Shown: in pieces, positions 17,826 through 31,108 of the stretch | How positions within the stretch are numbered: position 1 is the stretch's first letter | How the letters are laid out: each line of letters begins with the position of its first letter | Origin: Thiomonas sp. X19 | Lineage (GTDB): Bacteria > Pseudomonadota > Gammaproteobacteria > Burkholderiales > Burkholderiaceae_C | NCBI RefSeq assembly: GCF_900089495.1 | Contig: NZ_LT605203.1 | Span: 2,010,216 to 2,074,215 of the forward strand | DNA length: 64,000 bases | Direction of reading: 5' to 3' | Program-made: the position numbers and the translations under genes | The notes under the pieces: generated by a model | Seen by the model: only the letters and a program-made list of their open reading frames with translations | Told to the model about the DNA's origin: nothing | Database searches by the model: none

Positions 17826-19145
17826 ATGACAGCCGTAGAAACCCTGGACAAACTGCAACGCCGCATCACCGTTTCGGTGCCCAAGACCGAACTGCAGAGC
17901 GAAGTTCTGGCCCGTTTGAAAAACCTGGCTCGTACCGCACGCGTGTCCGGCTTTCGCCCTGGCAAGGTGCCGCTGTCGGTGATGCAAAAGCGCTACGGCC
18001 CATCGGTCGAGGCCGAAGTGCTGCAAGACAAGGTGGGCAATGTGTTCTATGAAGCCGTGAATGCCGCGCATGTGCGCGTGGCCGGCATGCCCGCATTCAC
18101 CCCGCACGAGACGACTGACGCTGCCGAGGCGATTGCTTTCGACGCCGTGTTCGAGGTGTATCCCGATGTGGCCCTGGGCGATCTGAGCAGTCTGGAACTG
18201 GAGCGCATCACCAGCAGCGTGGACGAACCCGCCATCGACAAGACGATGGAAATCCTGCGCAAGCAACGCCGCACGTTCCAGGCCCGCGACGAGGCCGACA
18301 ACGCGGCACGCGACGGCGACCAACTCACCGTGAACTTCATCGGCAAGCTCGACGACGTGGCGTTCCCCGGTGGCAGCGCCGACGACTTCCAGTTCGTGCT
18401 GGGTGAAGGCCGCATGTTGCCCGAGTTCGAAACCGCAGCGCGTGGCCAGAAGCCCGGCTCCACGGTCAGCTTCGACCTGCATTTCCCGGAGGACTACCAA
18501 GGCCGCGAAGTGGCCGGCAAGACCGCGCAGTTCTCGCTCACTGTGACACGGGTGGAAGCCCCGCAACTGCCCGAGCTGAATGCCGACTTCGCCAAAGCCT
18601 TGGGCGTGGCCGACGGCGACATGCAGAAGCTGCGTGACGACATTCGCAAAAACCTGGAACGCGAAATTGCCGCCCGTCTGGCCGCGCGCAACAAGCAGGC
18701 GGCGATGGAAGGCTTGCTCAAGGTCAACAGCGTCGACCTGCCGGCCAGCATCGTGAGCAAGGAAATCGAGCAACTCGTGCAATCGGCCCGCCAGGACCTG
18801 CAATCGCGTGGCATGAAAGACGTTGAGAAACTGCCGTTGTCACCCGACCTGTTCCGCGAGCAGGCCGAGCGCCGCGTGCGCTTGGGGCTGATCGTGGCCG
18901 AACTGGTGAAAGAGCATGAACTGCATGCCAAGCCCGAGCAGGTGCGCGCGCATGTCGAGTCGCTCGCGTCCAGCTACGAAACTCCCCAGGACGTGTTGCG
19001 CTGGTACTACGGTGACCCGCAGCGTTTGTCCGAGGTCGAATCCATCGTGATTGAACACAATGTGGCCGATTTCGTCTTCTCCCGGGCGAAGACCACCGAC
19101 AAGACTCTGAGCTTCGATGAGGTGATGCAGACGCAAGCCGCCTGA
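17826..19145 (+). CDS. tig: Trigger factor, ribosome-bound chaperone and prolyl isomerase
   Basis: 439 residues, normal length. The ribosome-binding loop is SGFRPGKVPLSVMQKRYG near residue 45. The FKBP-type domain follows (GDQLTVNFIGKLDDVAF, EGRMLPEFE), then the helical C-terminal domain. It contacts nascent chains at the ribosome exit tunnel. The order tig-clpP-clpX-lon is conserved in proteobacteria. An intrinsic terminator lies just after its stop, separating it from clpP. Confidence 0.97.
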   Translation: MTAVETLDKLQRRITVSVPKTELQSEVLARLKNLARTARVSGFRPGKVPLSVMQKRYGPSVEAEVLQDKVGNVFYEAVNAAHVRVAGMPAFTPHETTDAAEAIAFDAVFEVYPDVALGDLSSLELERITSSVDEPAIDKTMEILRKQRRTFQARDEADNAARDGDQLTVNFIGKLDDVAFPGGSADDFQFVLGEGRMLPEFETAARGQKPGSTVSFDLHFPEDYQGREVAGKTAQFSLTVTRVEAPQLPELNADFAKALGVADGDMQKLRDDIRKNLEREIAARLAARNKQAAMEGLLKVNSVDLPASIVSKEIEQLVQSARQDLQSRGMKDVEKLPLSPDLFREQAERRVRLGLIVAELVKEHELHAKPEQVRAHVESLASSYETPQDVLRWYYGDPQRLSEVESIVIEHNVADFVFSRAKTTDKTLSFDEVMQTQAA

Positions 19146-19161
19146 GGCAGGCATCCGAGGG

Positions 19162-19202
19162 GCCGCCCGCCTGCCGTTTGCACGGTGGCCGGGCGGCTTT
19201 TT
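19162..19202 (+). terminator. Rho-independent terminator after tig
   Basis: Stem gccgcccg at 19162-19169 pairs with cgggcggc at 19190-19197, followed by five T. It sits 17 bases past the tig stop and 100 before clpP. Confidence 0.85.
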
Positions 19203-19301
19203 CATGGGGATGTCATGCCTGTGTGGCAGGTTTTCGCGGCAGGGTTCCAAGCACAGTCGGTGCCATGCTAACCTTGCCTCATTCCATTGAAATGCAGATC
19301 C

Positions 19302-19910
19302 ATGAGCGCTATCGAAACCCAAAATCTCGGCATGGTTCCCATCGTCATCGAGCAGAGCGGACGGGGTGAACGTGCCTATGACATCTACTCGCGTCTGCTG
19401 CGCGAACGGGTGATTTTTCTGGTCGGCCCGGTCAATGACCAGACCGCCAATCTTGTCGTTGCGCAATTGCTGTTTCTGGAGTCGGAAAATCCCGACAAGG
19501 ACATCTCGCTCTACATCAACTCGCCCGGCGGCTCGGTTTCGGCCGGCCTGGCCATCTACGACACCATGCAGTTCATCAAGCCCGATGTCTCCACGCTGTG
19601 CACCGGCATTGCCGCGAGCATGGGCGCCTTCCTGATGGCAGCCGGTGCCAAGGGCAAGCGCTACTCCCTGCCCAATTCCCGCGTGATGATTCACCAGCCC
19701 TCGGGTGGCGCGCAGGGGCAGGCTACCGACATCGAAATTCAGGCGCGCGAAATTCTCTACCTGCGCGAGCGGCTCAACGCCATTCTTGCCGAGCGCACCG
19801 GGCAGCCGCTGGAGAAAATCGCGCAGGACTCCGAACGCGACTTTTTCATGTCCGCCGAGCAGGCCAAGGACTACGGGCTGCTCGACGAAGTCATTGCCAA
19901 GCGCAGCTAA
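19302..19910 (+). CDS. clpP: ATP-dependent Clp protease proteolytic subunit
   Basis: 202 residues from ATG 19302; an in-frame ATG five codons upstream is less likely. Catalytic Ser106 is in GIAASMGAF and His131 in [25 protein letters not shown] forms the oxyanion region. Tetradecameric serine protease that works with ClpX, whose gene starts 50 bases downstream. Confidence 0.97.
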   Translation: MSAIETQNLGMVPIVIEQSGRGERAYDIYSRLLRERVIFLVGPVNDQTANLVVAQLLFLESENPDKDISLYINSPGGSVSAGLAIYDTMQFIKPDVSTLCTGIAASMGAFLMAAGAKGKRYSLPNSRVMIHQPSGGAQGQATDIEIQAREILYLRERLNAILAERTGQPLEKIAQDSERDFFMSAEQAKDYGLLDEVIAKRS

Positions 19911-19960
19911 GACGCTCGTTTCAAGGCGCGTCATTCACCCAGTCTTTCAAGCAACCGGCC

Positions 19961-21229
19961 ATGGCTGACAAGAAAACCCCCGCAGGCGAGAAGATTCTGT
20001 ACTGTTCCTTTTGCGGCAAAAGCCAGCATGAGGTGAAAAAGCTCATTGCGGGTCCTTCGGTCTTCATCTGTGATGAATGCATCGACCTCTGCAACGAGAT
20101 CATCCGCGACGAGGCCGTCGCATCAGACAAGGCCGAGCGCCTGGCCAAGTCCGACTTGCCCATTCCGCAGGAAATCAAGGACATTCTCGACCAGTACGTC
20201 ATTGGCCAGGAATCGGCCAAGCGCACCCTTTCGGTGGCTGTCTACAACCACTACAAGCGTCTGCAACACGCGGCCAAGCCGGGCGAAGTGGAACTGGCCA
20301 AGAGCAATATCCTGCTCATCGGCCCCACCGGCTCGGGCAAGACCCTGCTGGCGCAGACCCTGGCGAGGGTGCTCAACGTGCCCTTCGTCATTGCGGACGC
20401 CACCACGCTGACCGAAGCCGGCTATGTGGGCGAGGACGTCGAGAACATCATTCAGAAGCTGCTGCAGAGTTGCAATTACGAGATCGAGAAGGCGCAGCGC
20501 GGCATCGTCTACATCGACGAAATCGACAAGATTTCGCGTAAATCGGAAAACCCATCCATCACCCGCGATGTGTCGGGAGAAGGCGTGCAGCAGGCGCTGC
20601 TCAAACTCATCGAGGGCACCATGGCTTCGGTGCCGCCGCAGGGCGGGCGCAAGCATCCGAACCAGGACTTCATCCAGGTCGACACCACCAATATTCTGTT
20701 CATTTGCGGCGGGGCTTTCGACGGTTTGGAGAAAATCATCCAGAACCGCTCGGAAAAATCCGGCATCGGTTTTTCCGCCACGGTGCGCACCAAGTCGCAG
20801 CAAAGCGTGTCGGAAGCCTTCCGTCAAATCGAACCTGAGGATCTCATCAAGTTCGGTCTGATTCCAGAGTTGGTGGGCCGTTTGCCGGTTGCGGCCACGC
20901 TGTCCGAACTCGATGAGGCAGCACTGGTGCAAATCCTGACGGAGCCGCGCAACGCCCTGGTCAAGCAATACCAGAAGTTGTTCGAGATGGATGGGGTCAA
21001 GCTGGAATTCCGCCCATCAGCGCTTTCGGCCATTGCCCACAAGGCCCTGCAGCGTCGTACCGGCGCGCGCGGGCTGCGCTCCATCGTCGAGCAGTCCCTG
21101 CTGGAAACCATGTTCGAGATTCCCAATCTGAAGGGTGTCACCAGCGTCATGGTGGATGAAAACACCATCAATACCGCCGGAAAGCCGCTCTTGACCTACC
21201 AAGACCCTCCCAAGGCTGCGGGAGCCTGA
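19961..21229 (+). CDS. clpX: Clp protease ATP-binding subunit ClpX
   Basis: 422 residues from ATG 19961. The N-terminal zinc-binding domain has YCSFCGKS and CDECIDLC. The AAA+ module has Walker A GPTGSGKT at about 121-128, Walker [10 protein letters not shown], and the pore loop GYVGEDVEN. It unfolds and feeds substrates to ClpP. The gene follows clpP at 50 bases. Confidence 0.98.
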   Translation: MADKKTPAGEKILYCSFCGKSQHEVKKLIAGPSVFICDECIDLCNEIIRDEAVASDKAERLAKSDLPIPQEIKDILDQYVIGQESAKRTLSVAVYNHYKRLQHAAKPGEVELAKSNILLIGPTGSGKTLLAQTLARVLNVPFVIADATTLTEAGYVGEDVENIIQKLLQSCNYEIEKAQRGIVYIDEIDKISRKSENPSITRDVSGEGVQQALLKLIEGTMASVPPQGGRKHPNQDFIQVDTTNILFICGGAFDGLEKIIQNRSEKSGIGFSATVRTKSQQSVSEAFRQIEPEDLIKFGLIPELVGRLPVAATLSELDEAALVQILTEPRNALVKQYQKLFEMDGVKLEFRPSALSAIAHKALQRRTGARGLRSIVEQSLLETMFEIPNLKGVTSVMVDENTINTAGKPLLTYQDPPKAAGA

Positions 21230-21315
21230 AGCCTTTCCCGCCAGAGCACGCGGGTTGCCTTGTAATCCGGGCTTGATGCCCCATTTGCAGTTCATTCCAT
21301 TCAAGGGTGCTCCCC

Positions 21316-23760
<2,445 letters not shown>

Positions 23761-23810
23761 GTTGGCGTGCACAGAGGCCAACCATATGGCTAATTTTTGC
23801 GCCCAAAGCC

Positions 23811-23840
23811 TTGCGCCAAGCCATGGGAATGGTTTATGAT
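23811..23840 (+). promoter_or_regulatory. Putative sigma-70 promoter for tRNA-Ala/tRNA-Glu
   Basis: ttgcgc at 23811-23816 and tatgat at 23835-23840, spaced by 18 bases. tRNA-Ala starts 20 bases past the -10, a fitting distance for a tRNA operon. Confidence 0.5.
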
Positions 23841-23859
23841 TTTAGCTTTTGTGCCTTTC

Positions 23860-23935
<76 letters not shown>

Positions 23936-23968
23936 ATAGGCAATCAGCAGTAGGTCATGACCAGTCCT

Positions 23969-24044
23969 GTCCCCTTCGTCTAGAGGCCTAGGACACCGCC
24001 CTTTCACGGCGATAACAGGGGTTCGAATCCCCTAGGGGACGCCA
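23969..24044 (+). tRNA. tRNA-Glu (anticodon UUC)
   Basis: 76 bases with encoded CCA. Acceptor gtcccct pairs with aggggac, anticodon stem-loop cgccctttcacggcg gives UUC, T arm ggttcgaatcc. Its 3' flank is a field of transposase scraps. Confidence 0.97.
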
Positions 24045-24125
24045 GCTTCAAGCCTGCAATAGGGTTCAATCTGGCAGCACAGGCCCGGCAAGTCCGATTC
24101 CTGGCTTATCTCGATTCGATTCAAC

Positions 24126-24152
24126 AGGCCGCCCAGTGCGGCCTTGTTTTTT
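24126..24152 (+). terminator. Putative terminator of the tRNA-Ala/tRNA-Glu unit
   Basis: Stem aggccgc at 24126-24132 pairs with gcggcct at 24138-24144 around a five-base loop; a run of six T follows at 24147-24152. It lies about 80 bases past tRNA-Glu. Confidence 0.6.
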
Positions 24153-24290
24153 CTGCGCTGCCGTTCGATGCTGACGCTCATGCCGTCGAAAAGCGTGTCG
24201 AGCAACGCAACTACATCGTTCTCGGTGATCGCCATGGCGCTTGCGTGGGTTCCAGCCCTGGATTGCAGCTCGCCCAACTCCAGCACCAAC

Positions 24291-24362
24291 TGCACTGGAT
24301 CCCCTGCTCCTTGAGCAGGTCCTGGAAGTGCTCGCTGGTGTACTGACTACCCGGGACGCCCT
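24291..24362 (-). pseudogene. IS3-family transposase (OrfB integrase) fragment
   Basis: One minus-strand frame reads GSQYTSEHFQDLLKEQGIQCS, the stretch that follows the second catalytic Asp (SDRGSQYTS) in IS3-type integrases. The DRG itself is altered to VP, and homology is lost after about 24 codons at both ends. No IS ends were found. A relic only. Confidence 0.7.
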
Positions 24363-24370
24363 TCTATGTG

Positions 24371-24645
24371 TCAAGCAGCGAATTGCGTCTGTGCGATCTC
24401 CCGGGTTCGTTGTCGAATCAAGGTGAAGACCTCACGTGCGATGTATCGCTTGAGGCAGCGGATAGCTCCAGCTTGGAGTGTCCTTCGGCGATGCGCCGCG
24501 CCACGTACTCCTTCGTTCGAGGGTCTGTGCGCAGCCGTCCGATGGCGATGATGTGAAGGGCGCTGTTCGCGGCCCGGTCTCCTCCGCGATGGAGGCGGTG
24601 GCGCGTGACCTTGCCAGAGGACGCCGATGGGCTGCAGAAGCGAAT
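24371..24645 (-). pseudogene. IS110-family transposase C-terminal fragment with frameshift
   Basis: Minus strand reads SASSGKVTRHRLHRGGDR, then AANSALHIIAIGRLRTDPR, TKEYVARRIAEGHSKLE, the conserved C-terminal (transposase_20) part of IS110-type enzymes. Near 24466 one base is missing, and the other frame continues IRCLKRYIAREVFTLI to a stop at 24371. The N-terminal DEDD domain is absent; upstream sequence carries a stop codon. Dead remnant beside the IS3 scrap. Confidence 0.8.
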
Positions 24646-24961
24646 TTCACGGATTTTTCAGAGCATCGCACACCCCGGATCCGCTCTGATGGGTCGGCTG
24701 GCCGCCGAATGTATCGGCTTGTCGAGGGGGCGCCTCCAAGACGGGGTCGACACGCCGCACCCCGGATGAACGGCGCAAGCCAACCTTGGTGCGAAGCTGG
24801 GGGAGCGGGTGGGAGGCACGGCTATAATTTGAAAGATTTGCGTCATGCTGGGTCGAGTTCGGATACAGAGGTTGTTTGCGCACCCGACGCACCCCAAACA
24901 CAGCGTGTTTTCAACGCTACAACAAGCCACGCCACATCAAGCGCGCCCGGAGAACAAATCA
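24646..24961. other. Non-coding stretch before carA
   Basis: 316 bases between the transposase remnant and carA. No gene is supported on either strand. A perfect tataat at 24823-24828 is the only promoter-like element seen, without a good -35 at the right distance. It would give a carA leader of about 130 bases. Confidence 0.5.
24823..24828 (+). promoter_or_regulatory. Putative -10 element for carA
   Basis: Perfect tataat, 133 bases upstream of the carA ATG. No convincing -35 box at 16-18 bases upstream, so activity is uncertain. The long leader could hold regulation by pyrimidine or arginine, but no known element was recognised. Confidence 0.4.
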
Positions 24962-26125
24962 ATGCTGCCGTTGCAACCCAAAGCGATTTTGGCCCTTGCC
25001 GACGGTTCGGTCTTTCACGGTGTTTCCATTGGCGCAGCCGGGGAAACCACGGGTGAGGTGGTGTTTAACACTGCCATGACTGGCTATCAGGAAATTCTCA
25101 CCGACCCGAGTTATTGTCGGCAAATCGTCACGCTGACCTACCCGCATATTGGCAATGTCGGCGTGAACCAGGAGGATGTGGAGGCCGCGAAAGTCCATGC
25201 CGCTGGCCTCATCATCAAGGATCTACCTCAACTCGACTCGAATTTTCGCAAAACCGAAGGCTTGGGCGATTATTTGCGGCGCTCGGGCACGGTTGCCCTG
25301 GCCGGCATCGACACGCGCAAACTCACCCGGCTGCTGCGCAGCAAAGGCGCGCAAAACGGCTGCCTCATGGCATTGCCCCTCGGCCAAGGCGTCAGTTCGG
25401 CCCATGTGGAGCAAGCGCTTGCCAAGGCGCGCAGCTTTTCTGGCTTGGCCGGCATGGATCTGGCCAAGGTCGTGAGCACGGCCGAGCCCTATGCCTGGGG
25501 GCAAACCACTTGGTCACTGGAGCAGGGCTATGGCGAGTTGGGCAAACCTGGCTTTCACGTCGTTGCTTACGACTTCGGCGTCAAGTTCAACATCTTGCGT
25601 TTGCTGGCCTCGCGTGGCTGCCGCGTCACCGTGGTGCCGGCGCAGACCACGGCCGAAGCGGTGCTGGCCTTGCGACCGGACGGCGTCTTCCTGTCGAACG
25701 GGCCGGGGGACCCTGAGCCCTGCGATTACGCCATCGCCGCAACCCGCAGCTTGATCGATCATGGCGTGCCCATATTCGGCATTTGCCTGGGTCACCAGAT
25801 CATGGCCTTGGCGGCAGGCGCGCGTACTTTCAAGATGAAATTCGGTCACCATGGGGCCAACCATCCGGTGAAAAACCTCGATACCGGGCGGGTGAGCATC
25901 ACCAGTCAGAACCACGGCTTCGCTGTCGATGCCGAAACCCTGCCGCTGCATGTGCGCACCACCCATGTTTCCTTGTTCGACGGTACCTTGCAGGGGTTTG
26001 AATTCCGCGACAAGCCTGCGTTCTGTTTCCAGGGCCATCCTGAAGCCAGCCCAGGTCCCCACGATATTGGCGAACTGTTCGACCGCTTTGTTGGCTTGAT
26101 GCAGCGTCAACGGGCTGCGGCCTGA
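24962..26125 (+). CDS. carA: Carbamoyl-phosphate synthase small subunit
   Basis: 387 residues from ATG 24962 ([16 protein letters not shown]). Glutamine-hydrolysing subunit that supplies ammonia to CarB for arginine and pyrimidine synthesis. The N-terminal domain has [21 protein letters not shown]; the class I amidotransferase domain has nucleophile Cys275 in FGICLGHQ and the His-Glu pair in [12 protein letters not shown] LysE gene lies between it and carB. Confidence 0.97.
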   Translation: MLPLQPKAILALADGSVFHGVSIGAAGETTGEVVFNTAMTGYQEILTDPSYCRQIVTLTYPHIGNVGVNQEDVEAAKVHAAGLIIKDLPQLDSNFRKTEGLGDYLRRSGTVALAGIDTRKLTRLLRSKGAQNGCLMALPLGQGVSSAHVEQALAKARSFSGLAGMDLAKVVSTAEPYAWGQTTWSLEQGYGELGKPGFHVVAYDFGVKFNILRLLASRGCRVTVVPAQTTAEAVLALRPDGVFLSNGPGDPEPCDYAIAATRSLIDHGVPIFGICLGHQIMALAAGARTFKMKFGHHGANHPVKNLDTGRVSITSQNHGFAVDAETLPLHVRTTHVSLFDGTLQGFEFRDKPAFCFQGHPEASPGPHDIGELFDRFVGLMQRQRAAA

Positions 26126-26143
26126 AGCCTGGGTCTGGCCGCC

Positions 26144-26797
26144 ATGCACGACTTGTTCGGCATCACCAATATCGGGCTGTATGTGCTCGGTGTGGTGTTC
26201 ATCGTGCTGCTGCCGGGGCCAAACTCGTTGTACGTGCTGAGCGTGGCCGCGCAGCGCGGCGTGAAGCAGGGCTATCTCGGTGCCTGCGGCATTTTCATCG
26301 GCGACACGGTGCTCATGGTGCTGGCCGCCGCGGGCCTGGCCAGTCTGCTCGAAGCGGTGGCCTGGCTGTTCATCGTCGTCAAGCTGGTGGGTGCGGCCTA
26401 CCTCGCCTGGATCGGCTTCAACATGCTGCGCGCCGCGTTGCGTCGCTACAAGCAGGCCGAAGCGCCAACCGCGCCACCGGCACGGGTCGACGCCGCGCAT
26501 CCCCTGGGCAAGGCGTTGCTCATCAGTCTGCTCAACCCCAAGGCCATTTTCTTTTTCATTTCGTTTTTCATTCAATTCGTCGATCCGGCTTATGCGCATC
26601 CGGCGCTGTCCTTCCTCATCCTGGGTGGCATCGTGCAATTTTTCAGCCTGCTCTATCTCTCCACGCTGATCTTCGCCGGTTCGCGCCTGGCCGAGGCGTT
26701 CCGCCGCCATCGCCGCCTTGCCGCCGCGCTCACCGGCGTGGTGGGCACGGCCTTCATGGCCTTCAGCGCGCGGCTCGCCACGGCGTCGATCAAGTGA
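26144..26797 (+). CDS. LysE/RhtB-family exporter
   Basis: 217 residues, six likely membrane segments. N-terminal signature VLLPGPNSLYVLSVAAQRGVK and GACGIFIGDTVL, and LLISLLNPKAIFFFISFF in the second half, are typical of LysE-type amino-acid exporters. It sits 18 bases after carA and 39 before carB, so it is cotranscribed with both. Export of an amino acid linked to carbamoyl-phosphate use is possible but not shown. Confidence 0.9.
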   Translation: MHDLFGITNIGLYVLGVVFIVLLPGPNSLYVLSVAAQRGVKQGYLGACGIFIGDTVLMVLAAAGLASLLEAVAWLFIVVKLVGAAYLAWIGFNMLRAALRRYKQAEAPTAPPARVDAAHPLGKALLISLLNPKAIFFFISFFIQFVDPAYAHPALSFLILGGIVQFFSLLYLSTLIFAGSRLAEAFRRHRRLAAALTGVVGTAFMAFSARLATASIK

Positions 26798-26836
26798 TCC
26801 AGCCCGATTTTTTCCAGCATTCCACTAGCATCGCCC

Positions 26837-29800
26837 ATGCCCAAGCGCACAGACATTCACAGCATCCTGATCATCGGCGCCGGCCCCATCGTCATCGGCC
26901 AGGCCTGCGAGTTCGATTATTCCGGGGCCCAGGCCTGCAAGGCCTTGCGCGAAGAGGGTTACAAGGTCATTCTGGTCAACAGCAATCCGGCCACGATCAT
27001 GACCGACCCGGAAACGGCCGACGTCACCTATATCGAGCCCATCACCTGGCAAGTGGTCGAGACCATCATTGCCCGCGAACGGCCCGATGCCATCCTGCCG
27101 ACCATGGGCGGACAGACCGCGCTGAACTGCGCCCTCGACCTGCACCACAACGGTGTGCTGACCAAGTACGGCGTGGAACTCATCGGTGCCAAGCCCGAGG
27201 CCATCGATATGGCCGAGGACCGGCAGAAGTTCAAGCAGGCCATGACCCGCATCGGCCTGGGTTCGGCGCGTTCGGGCATCGCCCATACCCTGGACGAAGC
27301 CTGGGGCGTGCAGAAGACCATCGGCTTTCCCACCGTCATTCGCCCCAGCTTCACGCTTGGGGGAACTGGCGGCGGCATCGCCTACAACCCGGAAGAGTTC
27401 GAGACCATTTGCAAACGCGGCATCGAAGCCTCGCCGACCAGTGAGCTGTTGATCGAGGAATCGCTGATCGGCTGGAAAGAGTTCGAGATGGAAGTGGTGC
27501 GCGACCGCGCGGACAACTGCATCATCGTCTGCTCGATCGAGAACCTCGACCCGATGGGGGTGCACACCGGCGACTCGATCACCGTCGCCCCGGCGCAAAC
27601 CCTGACCGACAAGGAGTACCAGGTCATGCGCGACGCCAGCATCGCCGTGCTGCGCGAAATCGGGGTGGATACCGGCGGATCGAACGTGCAGTTCGCGGTG
27701 AATCCGGCTGACGGACGGCTGATCGTCATCGAGATGAATCCGCGCGTGTCACGTTCCTCGGCGCTGGCCTCGAAGGCCACGGGATTCCCCATTGCCAAGA
27801 TCGCGGCCAAGCTGGCCGTGGGCTACACGCTTGACGAGCTGCGCAACGACATCACCGGTGGCGTCACCCCGGCGTCGTTCGAGCCGACCATCGACTATGT
27901 TGTCACCAAGGTTCCGCGCTTCGCCTTCGAGAAATTCCCCCAGGCCGATTCACGTCTGACGACGCAGATGAAGTCGGTGGGCGAGGTCATGGCCATCGGC
28001 CGGACCTTTCAGGAAAGTTTCCAGAAGGCGCTGCGCGGTCTGGAAGTCGGCGTTGACGGCCTGAACCAGAAAACCACCGACCGCGAGACGCTGGAGCGCG
28101 AACTCGGCGAGCCCGGCCCCGAGCGCATCTGGTATCTGGGCGATGCGCTGGCGCAGGGCTTCAGCCTCGATGATGTGCACCAGCTCACCCGCATCGACCC
28201 CTGGTTCCTGGCGCAGATCAAGGACATCGTCGATACCGAACTGCAGCTCGAGCGCACCCAGCTCGAAGCGCTCGATGCCGACACCCTGCGCTGGCTCAAG
28301 CGCAAAGGCTTTTCGGATCGCCGCATGGCCTATCTGCTCAAGTCCACGGAAAGTGCCGTGCGCAAGCGCCGCCACGAGTTGGGCGTGCGCCCGGTGTACA
28401 AGCGGGTCGATACCTGCGCCGCCGAGTTCGCCACGCAGACCGCCTACCTCTACTCGACCTACGAGGACGAGTGCGAGGCCGAGCCCACCGACCGCAAGAA
28501 GATCGTGGTGCTGGGCGGCGGGCCCAACCGCATCGGCCAAGGCATCGAGTTCGATTACTGCTGCGTGCATGCGGCATTGGCGTTGCGCGAAGACGGCTAC
28601 GAGACCATCATGATCAACTGCAACCCCGAAACCGTCTCCACCGATTACGACACCTCCGACCGGCTCTACTTCGAGCCGCTGACGCTGGAAGACGTGCTGG
28701 AAATCGTCGACAAGGAAAAACCCGCCGGCGTCATCGTGCAATACGGCGGGCAGACGCCGCTGAAGCTGGCGCTGGCGCTGGAGGCCGCGGGTGTGCCCAT
28801 CATCGGCACCTGCCCCGACATGATCGACGCCGCCGAGGACCGCGAGCGTTTCCAGCATCTCATCAACGACCTGGGTTTGCTGCAGCCGGCCAACCGCACC
28901 GCGCGCTCCGAGGCGGAGGCCATCGCCAAGGCCGAGGACATCGGCTATCCGCTGGTGGTGCGCCCCAGCTATGTGCTGGGCGGGCGGGCGATGGACATCG
29001 TGCACGAGCAGCGCGATCTCGAACGCTATATGCGTGAGGCGGTCAAGGTGTCGCACGACTCGCCGGTGCTGCTCGACCGCTTTCTCAACGATGCCATCGA
29101 ATGCGATGTCGACGCCATCTGCGACGGCCACGACGTGTTCGTCGCCGGCGTCATGGAACACATCGAACAGGCCGGCGTGCACTCGGGCGATTCGGCCTGC
29201 TCGCTGCCGCCGTATTCGCTGTCGGCCACCACCATCGCCGAGCTCAAGCGCCAGACCGTGGCCATGGCGCATGGGCTGAATGTGGTGGGCTTGATGAACG
29301 TGCAGTTCGCGATCCAGCAAGACGGCGGCGAAGACCGCATCTTCGTGCTCGAGGTCAATCCCCGTGCTTCCCGCACCGTTCCCTTCGTCTCCAAGGCCAC
29401 CGGCCTGCAACTGGCCAAGATCGCCGCGCGCTGCATGGTCGGCCAGACCCTGGCGCAGCAGCGCATTCCCGCTGAAGTCGTGCCCGGCTACTTCAGTGTG
29501 AAAGAGGCGGTTTTCCCCTTCGTCAAATTCCCCGGTGTCGATCCCATACTCGGCCCCGAAATGAAATCCACCGGTGAGGTGATGGGTGTGGGCCGCAGCT
29601 TTGGCGAGGCTTTCGTCAAATCGCAAATCGCTGCGGGTTCGCGCTTGCCCGAGGCGGGCGTTCCCGGCAGCGCCAAGGTGTTCTTGTCCGTCAAGAACAA
29701 CGACAAGGCGCGCATGGTGGAAGTCGCGCGCGAGTTGGTGGCCATGGGTTTCCTGCTCACGGCCACGCGCGGCACGGCGGCATCCTTGGTGGCGGCTGGC

Positions 29801-30079
29801 CTGCCCGTGGAAGTGGTCAACAAGGTGACCGAAGGCCGGCCCAATGTCGTCGACATGATGAAAAACGGCGACATCGTGCTGGTGGTCAACACGGTTGAAG
29901 AGCGGCGCAACGCCATTGCCGATTCACGTGCCATCCGCATCACCGCCCTGGCCAGCCGCGTGGCCACATTCACCACCATTGCAGGGGCCGAAGCCGCGGT
30001 GGAAGGCATGAAATGCCTGCAGCAGTTCGAGGTCTATCCCCTGCAGGCTTTACATCAGTCGCTGCGTTTGGCACACTGA
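26837..30079 (+). CDS. carB: Carbamoyl-phosphate synthase large subunit
   Basis: 1080 residues with the duplicated ATP-grasp design: first half [20 protein letters not shown] onward, second half [20 protein letters not shown] onward. Each half has a metal-binding ENxR-type motif ([10 protein letters not shown] and [10 protein letters not shown]). The C-terminal MGS-like allosteric domain has [12 protein letters not shown] and [11 protein letters not shown]. Makes carbamoyl phosphate with CarA. Confidence 0.98.
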   Translation: MPKRTDIHSILIIGAGPIVIGQACEFDYSGAQACKALREEGYKVILVNSNPATIMTDPETADVTYIEPITWQVVETIIARERPDAILPTMGGQTALNCALDLHHNGVLTKYGVELIGAKPEAIDMAEDRQKFKQAMTRIGLGSARSGIAHTLDEAWGVQKTIGFPTVIRPSFTLGGTGGGIAYNPEEFETICKRGIEASPTSELLIEESLIGWKEFEMEVVRDRADNCIIVCSIENLDPMGVHTGDSITVAPAQTLTDKEYQVMRDASIAVLREIGVDTGGSNVQFAVNPADGRLIVIEMNPRVSRSSALASKATGFPIAKIAAKLAVGYTLDELRNDITGGVTPASFEPTIDYVVTKVPRFAFEKFPQADSRLTTQMKSVGEVMAIGRTFQESFQKALRGLEVGVDGLNQKTTDRETLERELGEPGPERIWYLGDALAQGFSLDDVHQLTRIDPWFLAQIKDIVDTELQLERTQLEALDADTLRWLKRKGFSDRRMAYLLKSTESAVRKRRHELGVRPVYKRVDTCAAEFATQTAYLYSTYEDECEAEPTDRKKIVVLGGGPNRIGQGIEFDYCCVHAALALREDGYETIMINCNPETVSTDYDTSDRLYFEPLTLEDVLEIVDKEKPAGVIVQYGGQTPLKLALALEAAGVPIIGTCPDMIDAAEDRERFQHLINDLGLLQPANRTARSEAEAIAKAEDIGYPLVVRPSYVLGGRAMDIVHEQRDLERYMREAVKVSHDSPVLLDRFLNDAIECDVDAICDGHDVFVAGVMEHIEQAGVHSGDSACSLPPYSLSATTIAELKRQTVAMAHGLNVVGLMNVQFAIQQDGGEDRIFVLEVNPRASRTVPFVSKATGLQLAKIAARCMVGQTLAQQRIPAEVVPGYFSVKEAVFPFVKFPGVDPILGPEMKSTGEVMGVGRSFGEAFVKSQIAAGSRLPEAGVPGSAKVFLSVKNNDKARMVEVARELVAMGFLLTATRGTAASLVAAGLPVEVVNKVTEGRPNVVDMMKNGDIVLVVNTVEERRNAIADSRAIRITALASRVATFTTIAGAEAAVEGMKCLQQFEVYPLQALHQSLRLAH

Positions 30080-30097
30080 AGCAGTACACCGATGAAT

Positions 30098-30131
30098 CGC
30101 CGTGGCAGTGCGCTGCTGCGGCGTTTTTTTT
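30098..30131 (+). terminator. Intrinsic terminator between carB and greA, in the greA leader
   Basis: Stem cgccgtggcag at 30098-30108 pairs with ctgctgcggcg at 30113-30123 (two wobble pairs), loop tgcg, then eight T. It ends 27 bases before the greA ATG, leaving no room for a promoter in between. Confidence 0.85.
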
Positions 30132-30158
30132 GAAACTCCATCACCGGATGCATCACCC

Positions 30159-30632
30159 ATGCCAACACCCATGACCCGCCGTGGCGCGGAAAAACTCAAG
30201 GCCGAACTGCAGCGCCTCAAATCCGTTGAGCGCCATGCCGTCATTCAAGCCATTGCCGAGGCACGGGCACAGGGCGACTTGTCGGAAAACGCCGAGTATG
30301 AAGCGGCGAAAGATCGTCAGGGCTTCATCGAAGGCCGAATTGCCGAGTTGGAAACCAAGCTGTCGTCGGCGCAAATCATCGACCCTGCCGAACTGCATGC
30401 CGAAGGCAGCGTGGTGTTCGGCGCCACCGTGGAGTTGTCGGACGAGGAAAGCGGCGATGTCGTGGTCTACCAGATCGTCGGCGACGATGAGGCCGACTTG
30501 AAGCTGGGCATGATTTCGGTGAGTTCGCCCATCGCCCGTGCGCTCATCGGCAAGGAGGAGGGCGACATCGCCCAGGTCATGGCGCCGGGCGGCGTGCGTG
30601 GCTATGAAATCGTCAAGGTGAAATACACATGA
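30159..30632 (+). CDS. greA: Transcript cleavage factor GreA
   Basis: 157 residues from ATG 30159 ([17 protein letters not shown]); the frame runs further up through a terminator, so that is excluded. The N-terminal coiled coil has the acidic tip [21 protein letters not shown] (tip DLSENAEY), and the C-terminal domain has GxxVxVxD-like [12 protein letters not shown] and [14 protein letters not shown]. Rescues backtracked RNA polymerase. Its stop overlaps the next start (ATGA). Confidence 0.96.
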   Translation: MPTPMTRRGAEKLKAELQRLKSVERHAVIQAIAEARAQGDLSENAEYEAAKDRQGFIEGRIAELETKLSSAQIIDPAELHAEGSVVFGATVELSDEESGDVVVYQIVGDDEADLKLGMISVSSPIARALIGKEEGDIAQVMAPGGVRGYEIVKVKYT

Positions 30633-31075
30633 ACGCGCTCATGCACTTGCGCCTGCGCTTCCTGTTCGCAGCCTTGTGGCTTGGCGGCTTGGCGGCAGTT
30701 GGCCTGATCGGCGCGCCAACGGCCTTTGCCATCGTGCCGGACAAGATGCTGGCCGCCATGGTGGCCAGTCGCCTGTTTTATCTCATGACCCTTGCCGCCG
30801 TGATCCTCGGCATCGTGCTGGCTTTGCTGGAGCGCCGTCACGCCCAGCCGCTCTCGGCGGCAACGCCTTTTTTCCTGGTGCTTGGCGGCATTTTCTTTGC
30901 CGTGCTCGGCGAGTTCGGCGTGGTGCCCAACCTGATTCAAGCTGCCGTCAACCATGCACCCAATGCCGGCATGTGGCATGCAGCCGCAAGCCTGGTCTAT
31001 TTGTTGCAGGCGGTGTGCGTTTTTGCGTATGTCTGGAAGCTGCCGGCCGCAGCTGAATGGCGAACCGGAGCTTGA
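30629..31075 (+). CDS. DUF4149 (TMEM205-like) membrane protein
   Basis: 148 residues, start overlapping the greA stop as ATGA, so translation is coupled. Four hydrophobic segments are visible ([71 protein letters not shown]). The pattern [10 protein letters not shown]...APTAF matches DUF4149. Function unknown. The same neighbour of greA is common in Burkholderiales. Confidence 0.85.
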   Translation: MNALMHLRLRFLFAALWLGGLAAVGLIGAPTAFAIVPDKMLAAMVASRLFYLMTLAAVILGIVLALLERRHAQPLSAATPFFLVLGGIFFAVLGEFGVVPNLIQAAVNHAPNAGMWHAAASLVYLLQAVCVFAYVWKLPAAAEWRTGA

Positions 31076-31108
31076 GCCAGACGGTTCTGGCGGCTCGCTG
31101 GAACGACT

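Noticed and set aside
24032..24295. Small minus-strand protein of 87 residues overlapping tRNA-Glu
   Set aside because: It overlaps the tRNA and a transposase scrap, shows no family motif, and its start lies in degraded IS sequence.
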